Source of the DNA: Marinomonas spartinae
Lineage (GTDB): Bacteria > Pseudomonadota > Gammaproteobacteria > Pseudomonadales > Marinomonadaceae
Assembly: GCF_900089775.1 (NCBI RefSeq)
Contig: NZ_FLOB01000022.1
Span: 1 to 41,501 of the forward strand
Direction of reading: 5' to 3'
Length of the DNA stretch: 41,501 bases
Position 1 is the stretch's first letter. Each line of letters opens with the position of its first letter. Below are positions 33,821 to 41,501 of the stretch, piece by piece. A program made the translations under genes and the position numbers. Below the pieces are notes generated by a model. The model did no database searches and was not told the origin of the DNA. It worked only from the letters and a program-made list of their open reading frames with translations.

Positions 33821-34252
33821 TTGAGTCGTATAGAGCGCTTTGCGCATGTTGAGTACAGTTGCAAGCAAATGTTTGATTTGGTGAATGATATTAATGGTTA
33901 TCCGGAGTTTTTGCCGGGGTGTATGAATTCGACACTGATTTCAAAAACGCCAACGGAAATCGTGGCTTCGTTGGAAGTGGGCAAAGGGCCTGTCCGTCAG
34001 TCTTTTACGACGAAAAATCATTTGCATGAGCCAAATGAAATCGTGATGGGGTTAGTGAAAGGCCCGTTTAAAAAGTTACATGGGGTGTGGTCATTTACAG
34101 AGTTGTCCCCCACGAGTTGTAAAATCGCCTTGAGTATCGACTTTGAATTAAGTGGTATGCTCAAGTTTGCCTTTGGTGGTGTTTTCAGTCAGATTGCCAA
34201 CACCATGGTGGATGCATTTAGTAAGCGAGCGAAGGTTGTTTACGGTGAATAA
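33821..34252 (+). CDS. ratA: RatA, Coq10/START-domain protein
   Basis: This 143-residue protein of the polyketide cyclase/START fold includes E. coli RatA and mitochondrial Coq10, linked to ubiquinone handling and, in E. coli, to ribosome association. Features are the opening RIERFAHVEYSCKQMFDLVNDINGYPEFLPGC and the C-terminal FGGVFSQIANTMVDAFSKRA helix. Translation starts at TTG 33821 with AGGAG upstream, inside the end of the transporter gene. It overlaps rnfH by eight nt. Confidence 0.93.
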   Translation: MSRIERFAHVEYSCKQMFDLVNDINGYPEFLPGCMNSTLISKTPTEIVASLEVGKGPVRQSFTTKNHLHEPNEIVMGLVKGPFKKLHGVWSFTELSPTSCKIALSIDFELSGMLKFAFGGVFSQIANTMVDAFSKRAKVVYGE

Positions 34253-34532
34253 AATTCATGTTGAGGTGGCCTACGCGTTGCCCGAGAAGCAAAAAATTAT
34301 CGCTTTGGATGTTGAAGAAGGGTGTTCTGTTAGAGAAGCGGTGCGTCGTTCGAATATTACGAACTTTTTTCCTGACTTGGATATTGAGAATGCGAAGCTG
34401 GGGATTTTTGGCAAAGCGGTTCGTAACGCCGATGATCAAGCGCTAAAAGAGGGAGAGCGTGTAGAGATTTATCGCGAACTCAAAGTTGACCCTAAACAAG
34501 CTAGAGCCAACCGAGCCGCGAAAAAAAGCTAA
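34245..34532 (+). CDS. rnfH: RnfH family protein (RatB)
   Basis: This 95-residue ubiquitin-like-fold protein of the RnfH/RatB family starts VEVAYALPEKQ after a GTG codon at 34245, overlapping ratA. The family pattern CSVREAVRRSNI, LGIFGK and LKEGERVEIYREL is clear. The tail is Lys/Arg/Ala-rich. Its role is unsettled; it usually pairs with ratA. It converges on bamE with a four-nt overlap of stop ends. Confidence 0.93.
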   Translation: MNKIHVEVAYALPEKQKIIALDVEEGCSVREAVRRSNITNFFPDLDIENAKLGIFGKAVRNADDQALKEGERVEIYRELKVDPKQARANRAAKKS

Positions 34533-34846
34533 TCGTTTTGGATTTTGGCTAACGTACCATCTTTAAAAATGAGCGTTAGCTTAGGCGCAGCACTTTTGGG
34601 TGTATCCGGTGTTGCGTATTTGGTGGTGTACAAGTAATGCCATATATCAGGTTTGAACGTATCGCGAACCAATGGCGTACCAAGGAGGTAAAGTACTTGG
34701 GACTGTGTCATACCCACTTTAAGTTGGGTCAACTGATCCTTTGTGACTATGTTGCCTTGCGATACGGGCACTTTATATGGCGGTGGAAATAAACTGCATG
34801 CGCTGAGTGAAAATAAGGCGCATATAACTAAAATTGATTTTTTCAT
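34529..34846 (-). CDS. bamE: outer membrane assembly lipoprotein BamE
   Basis: This 105-residue lipoprotein is the small BamE (SmpA/OmlA) part of the BAM complex that inserts beta-barrel proteins in the outer membrane. The signal peptide ends in lipobox LSAC with Cys17, and Ser at +2 predicts outer-membrane sorting. The fold motif TQLKVGMTQSQVLYLLGTP is present. The ATG at 34846 has AGGATG upstream; an in-frame ATG nine nt earlier overlaps that site and is rejected. Confidence 0.95.
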   Translation of the reverse strand: MKKSILVICALFSLSACSLFPPPYKVPVSQGNIVTKDQLTQLKVGMTQSQVLYLLGTPLVRDTFKPDIWHYLYTTKYATPDTPKSAAPKLTLIFKDGTLAKIQND

Positions 34847-34869
34847 TGATAACATCCTAATTCGGGTGT

Positions 34870-34892
34870 GCTAATGATAAAGTAATTATTAA
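34870..34892. promoter_or_regulatory. possible Fur box between bamE and fur
   Basis: GCTAATGATAA matches the left half of the Fur consensus (GATAATGATAA) in ten of eleven bases, and the right half ATTATTA follows in inverted orientation with one extra base. It lies 24 nt before the fur ATG, consistent with autoregulation. Confidence 0.45.
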
Positions 34893-34915
34893 CAAGATCG
34901 AATAGAGAATGCCTC

Positions 34916-35326
34916 ATGACCAGTGAAAATCAAGAACTAAAAAAAGTTGGACTCAAAGTAACCTTGCCTAGAGTCAAAATTTTACAAATTTTGGAGAATG
35001 CTGGAGAGCATCATTTAAGTGCAGATGATGTTTACCGTACTCTGCTAGATCATGGTGAAGACGTGGGCCTTGCCACGGTATACCGTGTTCTAACGCAGTT
35101 TGAAACCGCAGGTTTGGTGATGCGTCATCACTTCGAAGCGGGCACGGCTGTGTTTGAATTGGCGAAAGGGGATCATCACGATCACATGATTTGCCTAGAA
35201 ACGGGCAAAGTCATTGAATTTGTTGACCCTGTTATTGAGAAGCGCCAACATGAAATTGCCGAAGAGTATGGCTATGATATCGAAGATCACAGCTTGATTA
35301 TCTACGTTCGCCCTAAGAAAAAATAA
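34916..35326 (+). CDS. fur: ferric uptake regulator Fur
   Basis: This 136-residue iron-dependent repressor has the N-terminal winged helix (TLPRVKILQILE, DDVYRTLLDHGEDVGLATVYRVLTQFE) and the C-terminal dimer/metal domain. Histidine-rich metal sites are seen in MRHHFEAG and KGDHHDHMIC. It has a single Cys where E. coli Fur has CxxC (here CLETGK), like Pseudomonas Fur. It lies between bamE and recN, an order common in marine gammaproteobacteria and pseudomonads. Confidence 0.96.
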   Translation: MTSENQELKKVGLKVTLPRVKILQILENAGEHHLSADDVYRTLLDHGEDVGLATVYRVLTQFETAGLVMRHHFEAGTAVFELAKGDHHDHMICLETGKVIEFVDPVIEKRQHEIAEEYGYDIEDHSLIIYVRPKKK

Positions 35327-35424
35327 ACGGCGCCTGCGTTTTCTGGCTGTTCTATGGATGGGACATGAGGTTGTAGCAAAAAAATGTGGTAGTGGGCTGT
35401 TTTAAAGCGCGTAGTACGATATTT

Positions 35425-35466
35425 AAAGGCCAACCAAGGAGTAAGACTACCTTGGCTGGCCTTTTT
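35425..35466 (+). terminator. terminator between fur and recN
   Basis: AAAGGCCAACCAAGG pairs with CCTTGGCTGGCCTTT (one mismatch), followed by T residues. It lies between convergent genes and may serve both. Confidence 0.85.
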
Positions 35467-35468
35467 CG

Positions 35469-37139
35469 TTATTGCAGTTGAACATTGCCCAGCATTTCTC
35501 TTGCATGGGCGAGGGTTTGTTCGGTTAGTTCTAATCCGCCCAGCAAACGGGCAATTTCTTGAGTGCGGTCCTGATCTTTTAGTGGTGAGACTTGTGATGA
35601 GGTTGCATCGTCTGCCACTTTTTTGCTGACGCGTAGGTGTTGGTTGCCTTGCGCGGCTACTTGCGCTAAGTGGGTGACGCAGAAAACTTGTCCGCGTTGT
35701 CCAACAGAACGCAACATACGACCGACCACTTCGGCAATGCCACCACTGATCCCCACATCGACTTCGTCAAAGACCAGCGTCGGAATGATGGAGGTATGGG
35801 CAGTAACGACTTGAATCCCCAAACTAATACGTGATAGCTCACCGCCTGATGCGACTTTACGTAGTGGCTGAGCGGGTTGTCCTGGGTTAGAGGCAATCAT
35901 GTATTCGATTTCTTCAAAGCCATGGGCCGTCACTTGATTCAGTGGCTGACAATCAATAAAGAAACGCGCATGGGGCATGCCAAGGCCGTGTATTTGCTCT
36001 TCCACTTGTTTGGCTAACTTGTCTTTGGCAGCAATGCGTTTTTCGGTCAGCGTGGTTGCCAGCGCCGTGAGTGACTCATAAGCGCGCTCTTCTTTTTCTT
36101 TAAGATGGTCAAGGCTTTCTTCTCCACCTTGCAATGTTGCAAGTTCGGCGTCTACAGACGTTCGTAGTGCGATCAAGGCCTCAGGTAATACCCGATGCTT
36201 GCGTGCCGTGTCATATATATCAGACAAGCGCTGTTCGATGTCACTGAGCCGTTCAGGGTCTTGTTCTAAGGTATCTTGGTAGTGATGGAGGCTATCTGCG
36301 GCTTCCTGAGCTTGAATCAAGGCCGCGTTCATCATCTCCAGTGCGTCTTCTAGCGCTTTTGTGGCCGGACGAATTTGGCCAGCACTGTTGAGTGCCTGGT
36401 TCAGCAAAGAGCAAACGTTACCTTCGTCGCTGTCCACTAAAATCCCACTGGCTTGATAGGCCTTGTATTGGGAGTCGGCGATATTCGACAGAAATGCCTG
36501 CTCGTTTTCCAACGCCTCGATCTCGCCTTCTTTTAAATCCAGTTGTTCTAGCTCTTGAGACTGATAAGACAATAACTGAATTTTCGCATCCTGCTCAGCC
36601 GAGCGGTTTTGTAATAAAGAAAGTTCCTCTTTAAGTTGGCGCCATGTGCTGTATTGCTGGCTCACTTGCTTAGCAAGCTCGGTAAGCTGACCGTACTCGT
36701 CTAACTGCTTGCGCTGTGCGCTTTTCTTTAATAGCGACTGATGCTCATGCTGACCATGAATATCGACCAAATAACTGCCGACCTCTTTTAAATCACCAAG
36801 GGTGCAAGGACGGCCATTGATGTAGGCTTTAGAGCGACCTTCTTTGCTGATCACTCGGCGTAGAATACAGTGTTGATCGTGCTCTAAATCTCTTTCTTCC
36901 AGCCATTCATAAACATGTGGGTATTCTGTAATGTCAAAGGTTGCGGAAATATCCGCTTTCTTTTCCCCGTGGCGCACGACGGCCGCATCGGTTCTATCGC
37001 CCAAACACAACGACAACGCATCCACCATGATGGATTTCCCAGCACCTGTTTCGCCAGAAATCACCGTCATGCCTTTTTTAAACTCCAACTCAAGAGACTC
37101 AACAATAGCAAAATTGGAAATAGCGATGCTTGTTAGCAT
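35469..37139 (-). CDS. recN: DNA repair protein RecN
   Basis: This 556-residue SMC-like ATPase acts in double-strand break repair. The N-terminal nucleotide-binding half carries Walker A GETGAGKSIM (29-38). The middle is a long coiled coil (about 150-370), and the C-terminal half has SGGELSRISLG and Walker B TLVFDEVDVGISG. The ATG at 37139 follows GGAG with good spacing; the GTG 12 nt earlier overlaps that site. A LexA-like sequence lies upstream (37169-37186), consistent with SOS induction. Confidence 0.96.
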   Translation of the reverse strand: MLTSIAISNFAIVESLELEFKKGMTVISGETGAGKSIMVDALSLCLGDRTDAAVVRHGEKKADISATFDITEYPHVYEWLEERDLEHDQHCILRRVISKEGRSKAYINGRPCTLGDLKEVGSYLVDIHGQHEHQSLLKKSAQRKQLDEYGQLTELAKQVSQQYSTWRQLKEELSLLQNRSAEQDAKIQLLSYQSQELEQLDLKEGEIEALENEQAFLSNIADSQYKAYQASGILVDSDEGNVCSLLNQALNSAGQIRPATKALEDALEMMNAALIQAQEAADSLHHYQDTLEQDPERLSDIEQRLSDIYDTARKHRVLPEALIALRTSVDAELATLQGGEESLDHLKEKEERAYESLTALATTLTEKRIAAKDKLAKQVEEQIHGLGMPHARFFIDCQPLNQVTAHGFEEIEYMIASNPGQPAQPLRKVASGGELSRISLGIQVVTAHTSIIPTLVFDEVDVGISGGIAEVVGRMLRSVGQRGQVFCVTHLAQVAAQGNQHLRVSKKVADDATSSQVSPLKDQDRTQEIARLLGGLELTEQTLAHAREMLGNVQLQ

Positions 37140-37168
37140 AGTCGGCTCCACAAAAGGAAAATATTTAT

Positions 37169-37186
37169 ATGGTTATTTATACAGTA
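37169..37186 (-). promoter_or_regulatory. possible LexA box of recN
   Basis: On the minus strand TACTGTATAAATAACCAT keeps the perfect left half of the SOS consensus (TACTGTATA) but has a degraded right half (CCAT in place of ACAG). It lies 30 nt before the recN start. It is a candidate only. Confidence 0.45.
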
Positions 37187-37189
37187 TTT

Positions 37190-37389
37190 GTTTGTTTTTT
37201 GACAAGTAGGCAGGGATTTAATTTTTGTAATGATTTGATGAAATTAAAACGAAGACAAACTTTTTAGAGCGAAGACAAAACACAGCTGTGTACTACTAAA
37301 ACGTTGATTTTAGGCGTTTAAAGTGCTTTGTCTTCGGTAGCAAAATTTGAAGGTGACTAAACAGGGAAGTGTTAAAACTTTTTTAACTT
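37190..37389. other. structured intergenic region with repeated CGAAGACAAA
   Basis: CGAAGACAAA occurs at 37250-37259 and 37270-37279, and its inverse TTTGTCTTCG at 37327-37336, so a long hairpin can form around the palindrome CACAGCTGTG (37281-37290). No reading frame is supported. It may hold a small RNA or regulatory sites. Confidence 0.45.
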
Positions 37390-37430
37390 AAAAGAGCCAA
37401 AAGCACGCCTGAACTCTTGGCTCTTTTGTA
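37390..37430 (-). terminator. hairpin terminator
   Basis: AAAAGAGCCAA and TTGGCTCTTTT form an 11-bp stem, beginning six nt after the stop of the small gene at 37433 on the minus strand. T-rich sequence flanks both sides. Confidence 0.75.
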
Positions 37431-37432
37431 TT

Positions 37433-37624
37433 TTATGTCCAGCTATCAGACAATGCTTCAGCTTGTTCTAGAACTAAGCGTATAGCCTCGTCAGAGCGGT
37501 CTGGTGGGTGTTTAAATCGACGTGGTAGACCGCAAGTTATCGGCCAACATTCCTGGTAATCCTTAAAGGCTTTGCGTTTTCGATATAGCAATTCAGTGCA
37601 AGATAGGAATTTGGGGAGCAACAA
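37433..37624 (-). CDS. short orphan reading frame, possible gene remnant
   Basis: This 63-codon frame can only start at TTG or similar codons and has no good ribosome site, so it may be the 3' end of a lost gene. The C-terminal half (GLPRRFKHPPDRSDEAIRLVLEQAEALSD) looks like genuine protein sequence, with charged, helix-forming character. A terminator follows its stop directly, as for a real gene. The family is not recognised. Confidence 0.4.
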   Translation of the reverse strand: MLLPKFLSCTELLYRKRKAFKDYQECWPITCGLPRRFKHPPDRSDEAIRLVLEQAEALSDSWT

Positions 37625-37777
37625 TAGACCATTACAAAATCATATAATAAGGGGTACTGATGGGCCGAGTTTGGCACAAAGCCGTCCTAAAGCTGTAACT
37701 CATTTTTGCCCCTAAATGAGTTTCAGCCACTCAAATTCGGGATTAGATTTGCTAGGCTCATGTGAATAACCCTACCT
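37625..37777. other. island-edge spacer
   Basis: It contains the perfect hairpin AACTCATTT/AAATGAGTT (37698-37722) between the remnant and the large frameshifted gene. No T run follows, and no gene is seen. It might mark an old insertion boundary. Confidence 0.35.
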
Positions 37778-39473
37778 TCAAATATTTTGAGTACCTGCTT
37801 TGTCTTGTTTATGTTCTTCTAAAGCATTGAAGATGACACAGAGTGATTCATGGCATCTTTCGCAGAGGTCATTGAAGTGGTTTCTAAGTGAACCAAAGTC
37901 CTTGATAGCATCTAGTCTGATTTGCTCAGCGGTTTGTCCTGAAATATGTCCCTTGAGGACACTTCTCAGATTATGAGCATCATGCCAAGGAGTAAGGACG
38001 CTACGTGCATGTTCTGCATCAAAACCACACCCCAAGAGGCACCATTCAACTAGTTTCAATTCTCTATCTTTATCCGGTGGATTTTGACCAAGCGTCTTCG
38101 CTTTAGCTTTCAATTGTTTCTTGACTAAACCTTCGACTAATACCTGATCCAACCTCAAAATCTCCTCTTTCCACTCATCGACAGACTTTGAATAAACAGA
38201 GTGGAGGGATTGCTTCACCACACGGTTTTTCATTCTCCACCAAGTTGTTCCTTTGGAATCAAGCTCGTCCAATTTTCGCTTGAGATCTTCAACTGGGTTA
38301 CAAACTTTAAACCAATTTCCCTTAAAGTCTGTTTCTAAAGATCTCTCTGAAATAGGTGCTTTAGGCTTCTCATTATATTGCTTCCAGTGCAATTGTTCTG
38401 AGTATGGCAGTTTCTGTAGATCGCCTAGATAAGTATGGATTTGTCCAGCTTCGTTAATGTCGTAGCTCTTTAAATACCAACCAGCTCTAGATGTAATTGA
38501 TCTTTCCTCTAAGGTGTATTTATCAGTGTCGGACTTGTATTTGAGAATAACTTCAGCATTGAAGAATGCTGGGCTTAATTCAAAGGCTTTATCTGAGTCT
38601 GTAAAGTAATTATCAATAGCGGATGGAGCACATGATATCTCTTCAACACGCTTGTTCTTCCAATCTTGAGCAATGAAAGTGGCATACTGCTGTTCTTCTG
38701 AGGTATCGTCTTCCTTATCTTCATGTATCGGCGCAAATGCTTGAACACCTCTAAAGTAGCTAGCGTTAGAGATGACTTTGCGCTTGCCAAACACACCTTG
38801 TTCAGCCACGACTTCTTCTGGTGATGAGCCCCAACGAGTGAAGTTTGCATAGTCAATTCTATCAACATCAAATAACCTTACGACCGCTGTTTCGGTTAGA
38901 TAGCAGTACTCTGCTAATACGCTGAATCTAATCGAAACTACAGTGCCATACTCTTCACCTTCTTTCTCCAACTCATGAATTTTGATGATTTCATCGATAT
39001 CACCATTTTTATCAAGTTTGCACCAAGAATTCAGTTCATGCATGTAGTGCAGATCCATAACTTGCAAGAACTTTTCAGAGACCTCTATGTAGCTCTCGCC
39101 CTCTTACACCGTGAAAAGAACGCTTAAATAGGAGAGGCTCACCTTTGCTAAGAACATTAGGTTTACAACTTTCTAGTGGTGGTTCGACCCACGATTTGTC
39201 ACGACCACCACCGCTACAAACAGACCATCCACTATTGTTGTAATCCCAAGAAGCCATTTGATGAGGGTCAGATTTAGACAGTTCATTTTTAAGAACAAGG
39301 ACAGTATTAAGAAGAGTAGTTTTTGCTGATGCATGAAGAATTATGTCATCGTCATTTACATCACTAACCAAAAAATCAACGACATCCTTCTGGGATACCC
39401 ACTCTGTAAAATCCTCCTTTTTAGAGGGCATTGAAAAAAAATTGATAAGACTTCCAAGACGACAAACATCCAT
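37778..39473 (-). pseudogene. large unknown protein gene split by one frameshift
   Basis: Two minus-strand frames join into one gene. The first starts at ATG 39473 (MDVCRLGSLINFF) with GAGG upstream and runs to a stop at 39075. Near 39105 the other frame already encodes EGESYIEVSEKFLQVMDLHYMHELNSW, leading straight into the 429-residue frame that ends at 37778. Removing one A in GTAAGAGGG gives FHGVEGESYIEV without a break, for a product of about 565 residues. No known domain is recognised. The middle has FSVLAEYCYLTETAVVRLFDVDR and the C-terminus is helical (WKEEILRLDQVLVEGL ... LVEWCLLGCG ... WHDAHNLRSVLKG). It is divergent from the plus-strand unknown gene. It could be a true mutation, a sequencing error or a programmed shift. 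Confidence 0.68.
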
Positions 39474-39612
39474 TGCAACAATCCTCATGCAGGGCTTATG
39501 ATACCAATAACATACTAATCTACTATGCACATATTGAGCGGCTGTTGCAATTAGTGGCCTGATTACAGGTTCAGCAGTTCATATATGAGGACTAAAAATC
39601 GGGTTGTTAACC
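39474..39612. promoter_or_regulatory. shared divergent promoter region of unknown pair
   Basis: These 139 nt separate two oppositely read unknown genes and must hold both promoters. Divergence from a common spacer suggests joint control; no operator is identified. Confidence 0.4.
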
Positions 39613-41409
39613 ATGAATTTCAATTATCTTGAATCGTTCCCTCTGTCAGAATCCATTTTGCCACATAGACTAAAAGAGTTACTGAAGCCTGTAGGCCTAT
39701 CTCCTGATTTACGTGTTGAGGTCGCTTGCATGCAGGAGACTGATCTTTTTGGAGAAAATGCAGAACACTTACACCTTCAGATGGCTGTTGTTCCTGAGGA
39801 TAACGATGGCCCAATTGAAGTCTTGAGGGAGGCAGGTGAAGGTGTTGTGGCTTACTCTGTTCCTTTTGGTGAAGAAAAGGCAGAGTCTGCTCAATTCAGT
39901 CCTTCAATCTCTGGGTATGATTACATAGTTGCGGCTTGGGGGGACGCTTCCTTTTACACTTTTAGCCTCGCTGAAAAAGTTTGGATGACTCTTGGTCTCA
40001 CCCCTCGCTGCATAGGTAATGAAGAACAACGACTCATATATGACGCCCTAAACCTACCAGAGTTTGACGTCGCTGAGGGGGAAGTATCAAGCGAATATCA
40101 AGGTCACTTGAAGCGCGACGTATGCTGGAAAATGTCCAATGAATACCTTCGCCGTTATTTGTGGTTGCGTGGCGCTAAAGGCGTGCGGGTTTTTTTCTAC
40201 GAAGCTCAATTAGAAGACACCCCAGAGTTGCGAGAATCATTGAATGGTAAATCTCATATTGTATTAAAACCAACTGAAGGCCCCCAATGGTATGAGTTAG
40301 ACCTCCGAGAACACAAAGGAGGGATTCTCCTTCAGCTCTGGGCTTCGGTTGAAGCCGTTTTACCAGAACTGTGCTTGGAGCAAGACGCAGAAACCTTGCT
40401 CTGGGCAGATGACAAAGAGCCTATGACACATGCTAGGGCAAATGCGCTTATGGCTAACTACAACGTCTACTTGGATGATCGATTCCTCGAAAAATATGAG
40501 CAAAGTAACTTCTATGACACCACACCCATAAACATCTATGGACAGTGGTGGTGTGCACCTTCATATAAAGGCCAGTGGAGCTTTACAGAATGCCAACGAG
40601 TTGGGAGAAACTTAATCCGAGTATCGATTCGTGAGCTGTATAAGGCTAAGCCTGATAGAGAAATTGTTCATGCGAATAATTACGAGGTCAAGCCAGAGGT
40701 TGTTGAACAATTAGATCTAGACGAGGAGCATATAGCAATAAAGGTACAAAGACTTCTAGGAGGCCTGCTACGTTTGGGAGAAGGGTTATCAGCACTAGGA
40801 GAGACTACTGGGCAACTGTATTCCCCTGAAGACCTCACAGGTTTTAGTCGAGAAGAAGTAGACGCTAATGGATGGTTGCATTACCCATCTCTTGTGCGAC
40901 TAGCTCAGGTCGCACCGCTAGATATGACACAACAGGTATTTTTGGCTCGGTGCAAGAGTCTCCATGAGATTCTTCAAAAAATCCCAAATGGTTTTCTCAA
41001 GTCACTTCTTCGCCATGCTGGGTGTCCAAGCGCTGACGTGAAAAACCTAGGAAGTTTAAAGTTGATGCAAAGTCTTTTGAACGTACTCGAATCTTTGAAC
41101 GAACAGCATGAAACTATTGATTGCTTTACATCAGAAAATGAACCCGAGGGTTGGAAAAAACGCAATGCCACACTAGCGTCGCTGTTCTTGAATAACGACC
41201 TTAGGATCGCTGATGCCCATGATGCAGTTAAGAAATGTATTGATACTCTGCAAGACCTTGGGTTTGATACTGCCAGTTTAAGCGTCGGCTATGGAAGAGC
41301 TTTTGACTTTGTTATAGATGCTGTCAGTGAATCTATTAGCTGTATTGCCACTCACATTGAGCAACTGCTAGAGCGCGGCGTTTTTCAAGGTAGTTGTCGC
41401 CTAAAATAA
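39613..41409 (+). CDS. large protein of unknown function (divergent partner)
   Basis: This 598-residue soluble, acidic protein has no signal peptide, membrane segment or recognised catalytic motif. The ATG at 39613 is taken; a TTG at 39604 is the alternative. Visible landmarks are YLRRYLWLRGAKGVRVFFYEAQ (about 178-199), NIYGQWWCAPSYKGQWSFTECQRVGRNLIRV (about 310-340) and a helical C-terminal third ending in LFLNNDLRIADAHDAVKKCIDTL. The first landmark and the C-terminal 'L-R-x-AH' pattern loosely recall the frameshifted gene on the other side, so the two may be distant relatives. Its stop abuts the stop of a transposase-like gene. The location by recN and an IS remnant suggests accessory DNA; a defence role is speculation. 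Confidence 0.7.
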   Translation: MNFNYLESFPLSESILPHRLKELLKPVGLSPDLRVEVACMQETDLFGENAEHLHLQMAVVPEDNDGPIEVLREAGEGVVAYSVPFGEEKAESAQFSPSISGYDYIVAAWGDASFYTFSLAEKVWMTLGLTPRCIGNEEQRLIYDALNLPEFDVAEGEVSSEYQGHLKRDVCWKMSNEYLRRYLWLRGAKGVRVFFYEAQLEDTPELRESLNGKSHIVLKPTEGPQWYELDLREHKGGILLQLWASVEAVLPELCLEQDAETLLWADDKEPMTHARANALMANYNVYLDDRFLEKYEQSNFYDTTPINIYGQWWCAPSYKGQWSFTECQRVGRNLIRVSIRELYKAKPDREIVHANNYEVKPEVVEQLDLDEEHIAIKVQRLLGGLLRLGEGLSALGETTGQLYSPEDLTGFSREEVDANGWLHYPSLVRLAQVAPLDMTQQVFLARCKSLHEILQKIPNGFLKSLLRHAGCPSADVKNLGSLKLMQSLLNVLESLNEQHETIDCFTSENEPEGWKKRNATLASLFLNNDLRIADAHDAVKKCIDTLQDLGFDTASLSVGYGRAFDFVIDAVSESISCIATHIEQLLERGVFQGSCRLK

Positions 41410-41501
41410 TTAGGCAGCGTCTTTGTGTTGCTCTGGATTTAATTCCACATCACCTATTGGCTGCCAGTTTCTTTCTGCTTTTGACCAACGCTCAGGGCGT
41501 T
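41410..41501 (-). CDS. C-terminal tail of a transposase-like protein (partial)
   Basis: The minus strand encodes 30 residues to a TAA at 41410-41412, with key segments RPERWSKAERNWQP and DVELNPEQ. This phrasing recalls the C-terminal end of integrase-core (IS3-like) transposases. The rest of the gene lies outside the window. The call rests on a short stretch and is tentative. Confidence 0.5.
   Translation of the reverse strand, partial: RPERWSKAERNWQPIGDVELNPEQHKDAA

Noticed and set aside
38575..38871. 98-codon minus-strand frame within the frameshifted gene
   Set aside because: It is an alternative frame of the large unknown gene without start signals.
1..41501. CRISPR arrays
   Set aside because: No series of regularly spaced identical direct repeats was seen; the only repeats are palindromic intergenic elements and one attC.

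Overview
The window looks like a chromosomal segment from a marine gammaproteobacterium, most likely an Oceanospirillales member close to Marinomonas. This is inferred from gene order and protein style, not from a database search. Supporting points are the conserved ssrA-smpB-ratA-rnfH-bamE-fur-recN neighbourhood, a Pseudomonas-like Fur with one Cys where E. coli has CxxC, an Asp-type HemB, a tmRNA tag reading ANDKNYALAA, and a group-2 Mrp Na+/H+ antiporter suited to salty water.

Layout. Bases 1-600 are the tail of an rRNA operon: an intact 5S gene with terminator, then a scrambled 5S-like copy with its own terminator. Bases 600-1090 hold two tandem copies of a REP-like palindromic block, with a third partial copy near 2920-3000. 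A succinate:CoA transferase lies between them. Bases 3300-4375 look like a relic of an integron cassette array: a small membrane-protein cassette, a convincing attC site of about 120 bp, a second cassette carrying a HEPN-like gene broken by one in-frame stop, and the 5' half of another attC. No integron integrase is in the window.

Bases 4400-18650 are core housekeeping genes: trxC, ppk, hemB, an ABC-F ATPase (YheS type), hslO, a CBS protein, mqo, a YfcL-family gene, a flavin reductase, rho and ppx. Both polyphosphate enzymes are present but not in one operon. At 18650-21470 a small Ser/Ala-rich unknown protein stands divergent to a 674-residue tubulin/FtsZ-superfamily protein that is not FtsZ; this is one of the two most unusual loci here. 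Bases 21600-27440 (minus) are a complete six-gene Mrp antiporter operon with MrpA and MrpB fused.

Bases 27900-31000 hold small accessory genes: a Yip1-like membrane protein, a lipoprotein, a short unknown, and a divergent pair of DNA-binding-like regulators with a phage-repressor flavour. These lie just beyond the 3' end of ssrA, a classic integration point. Bases 31300-37140 carry the tmRNA/SmpB rescue pair, an NSS transporter, ratA, rnfH, bamE, fur and recN.

Bases 37200-41501 are an accessory region: a short orphan gene remnant, a large unknown gene (minus) split by a single frameshift, a divergent 598-residue unknown gene (plus) that may be distantly related to it, and the C-terminal tail of a transposase-like gene cut by the window edge. 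The divergent pair is a candidate uncharacterised, possibly defence-type, system. The sequence alone does not prove that role.
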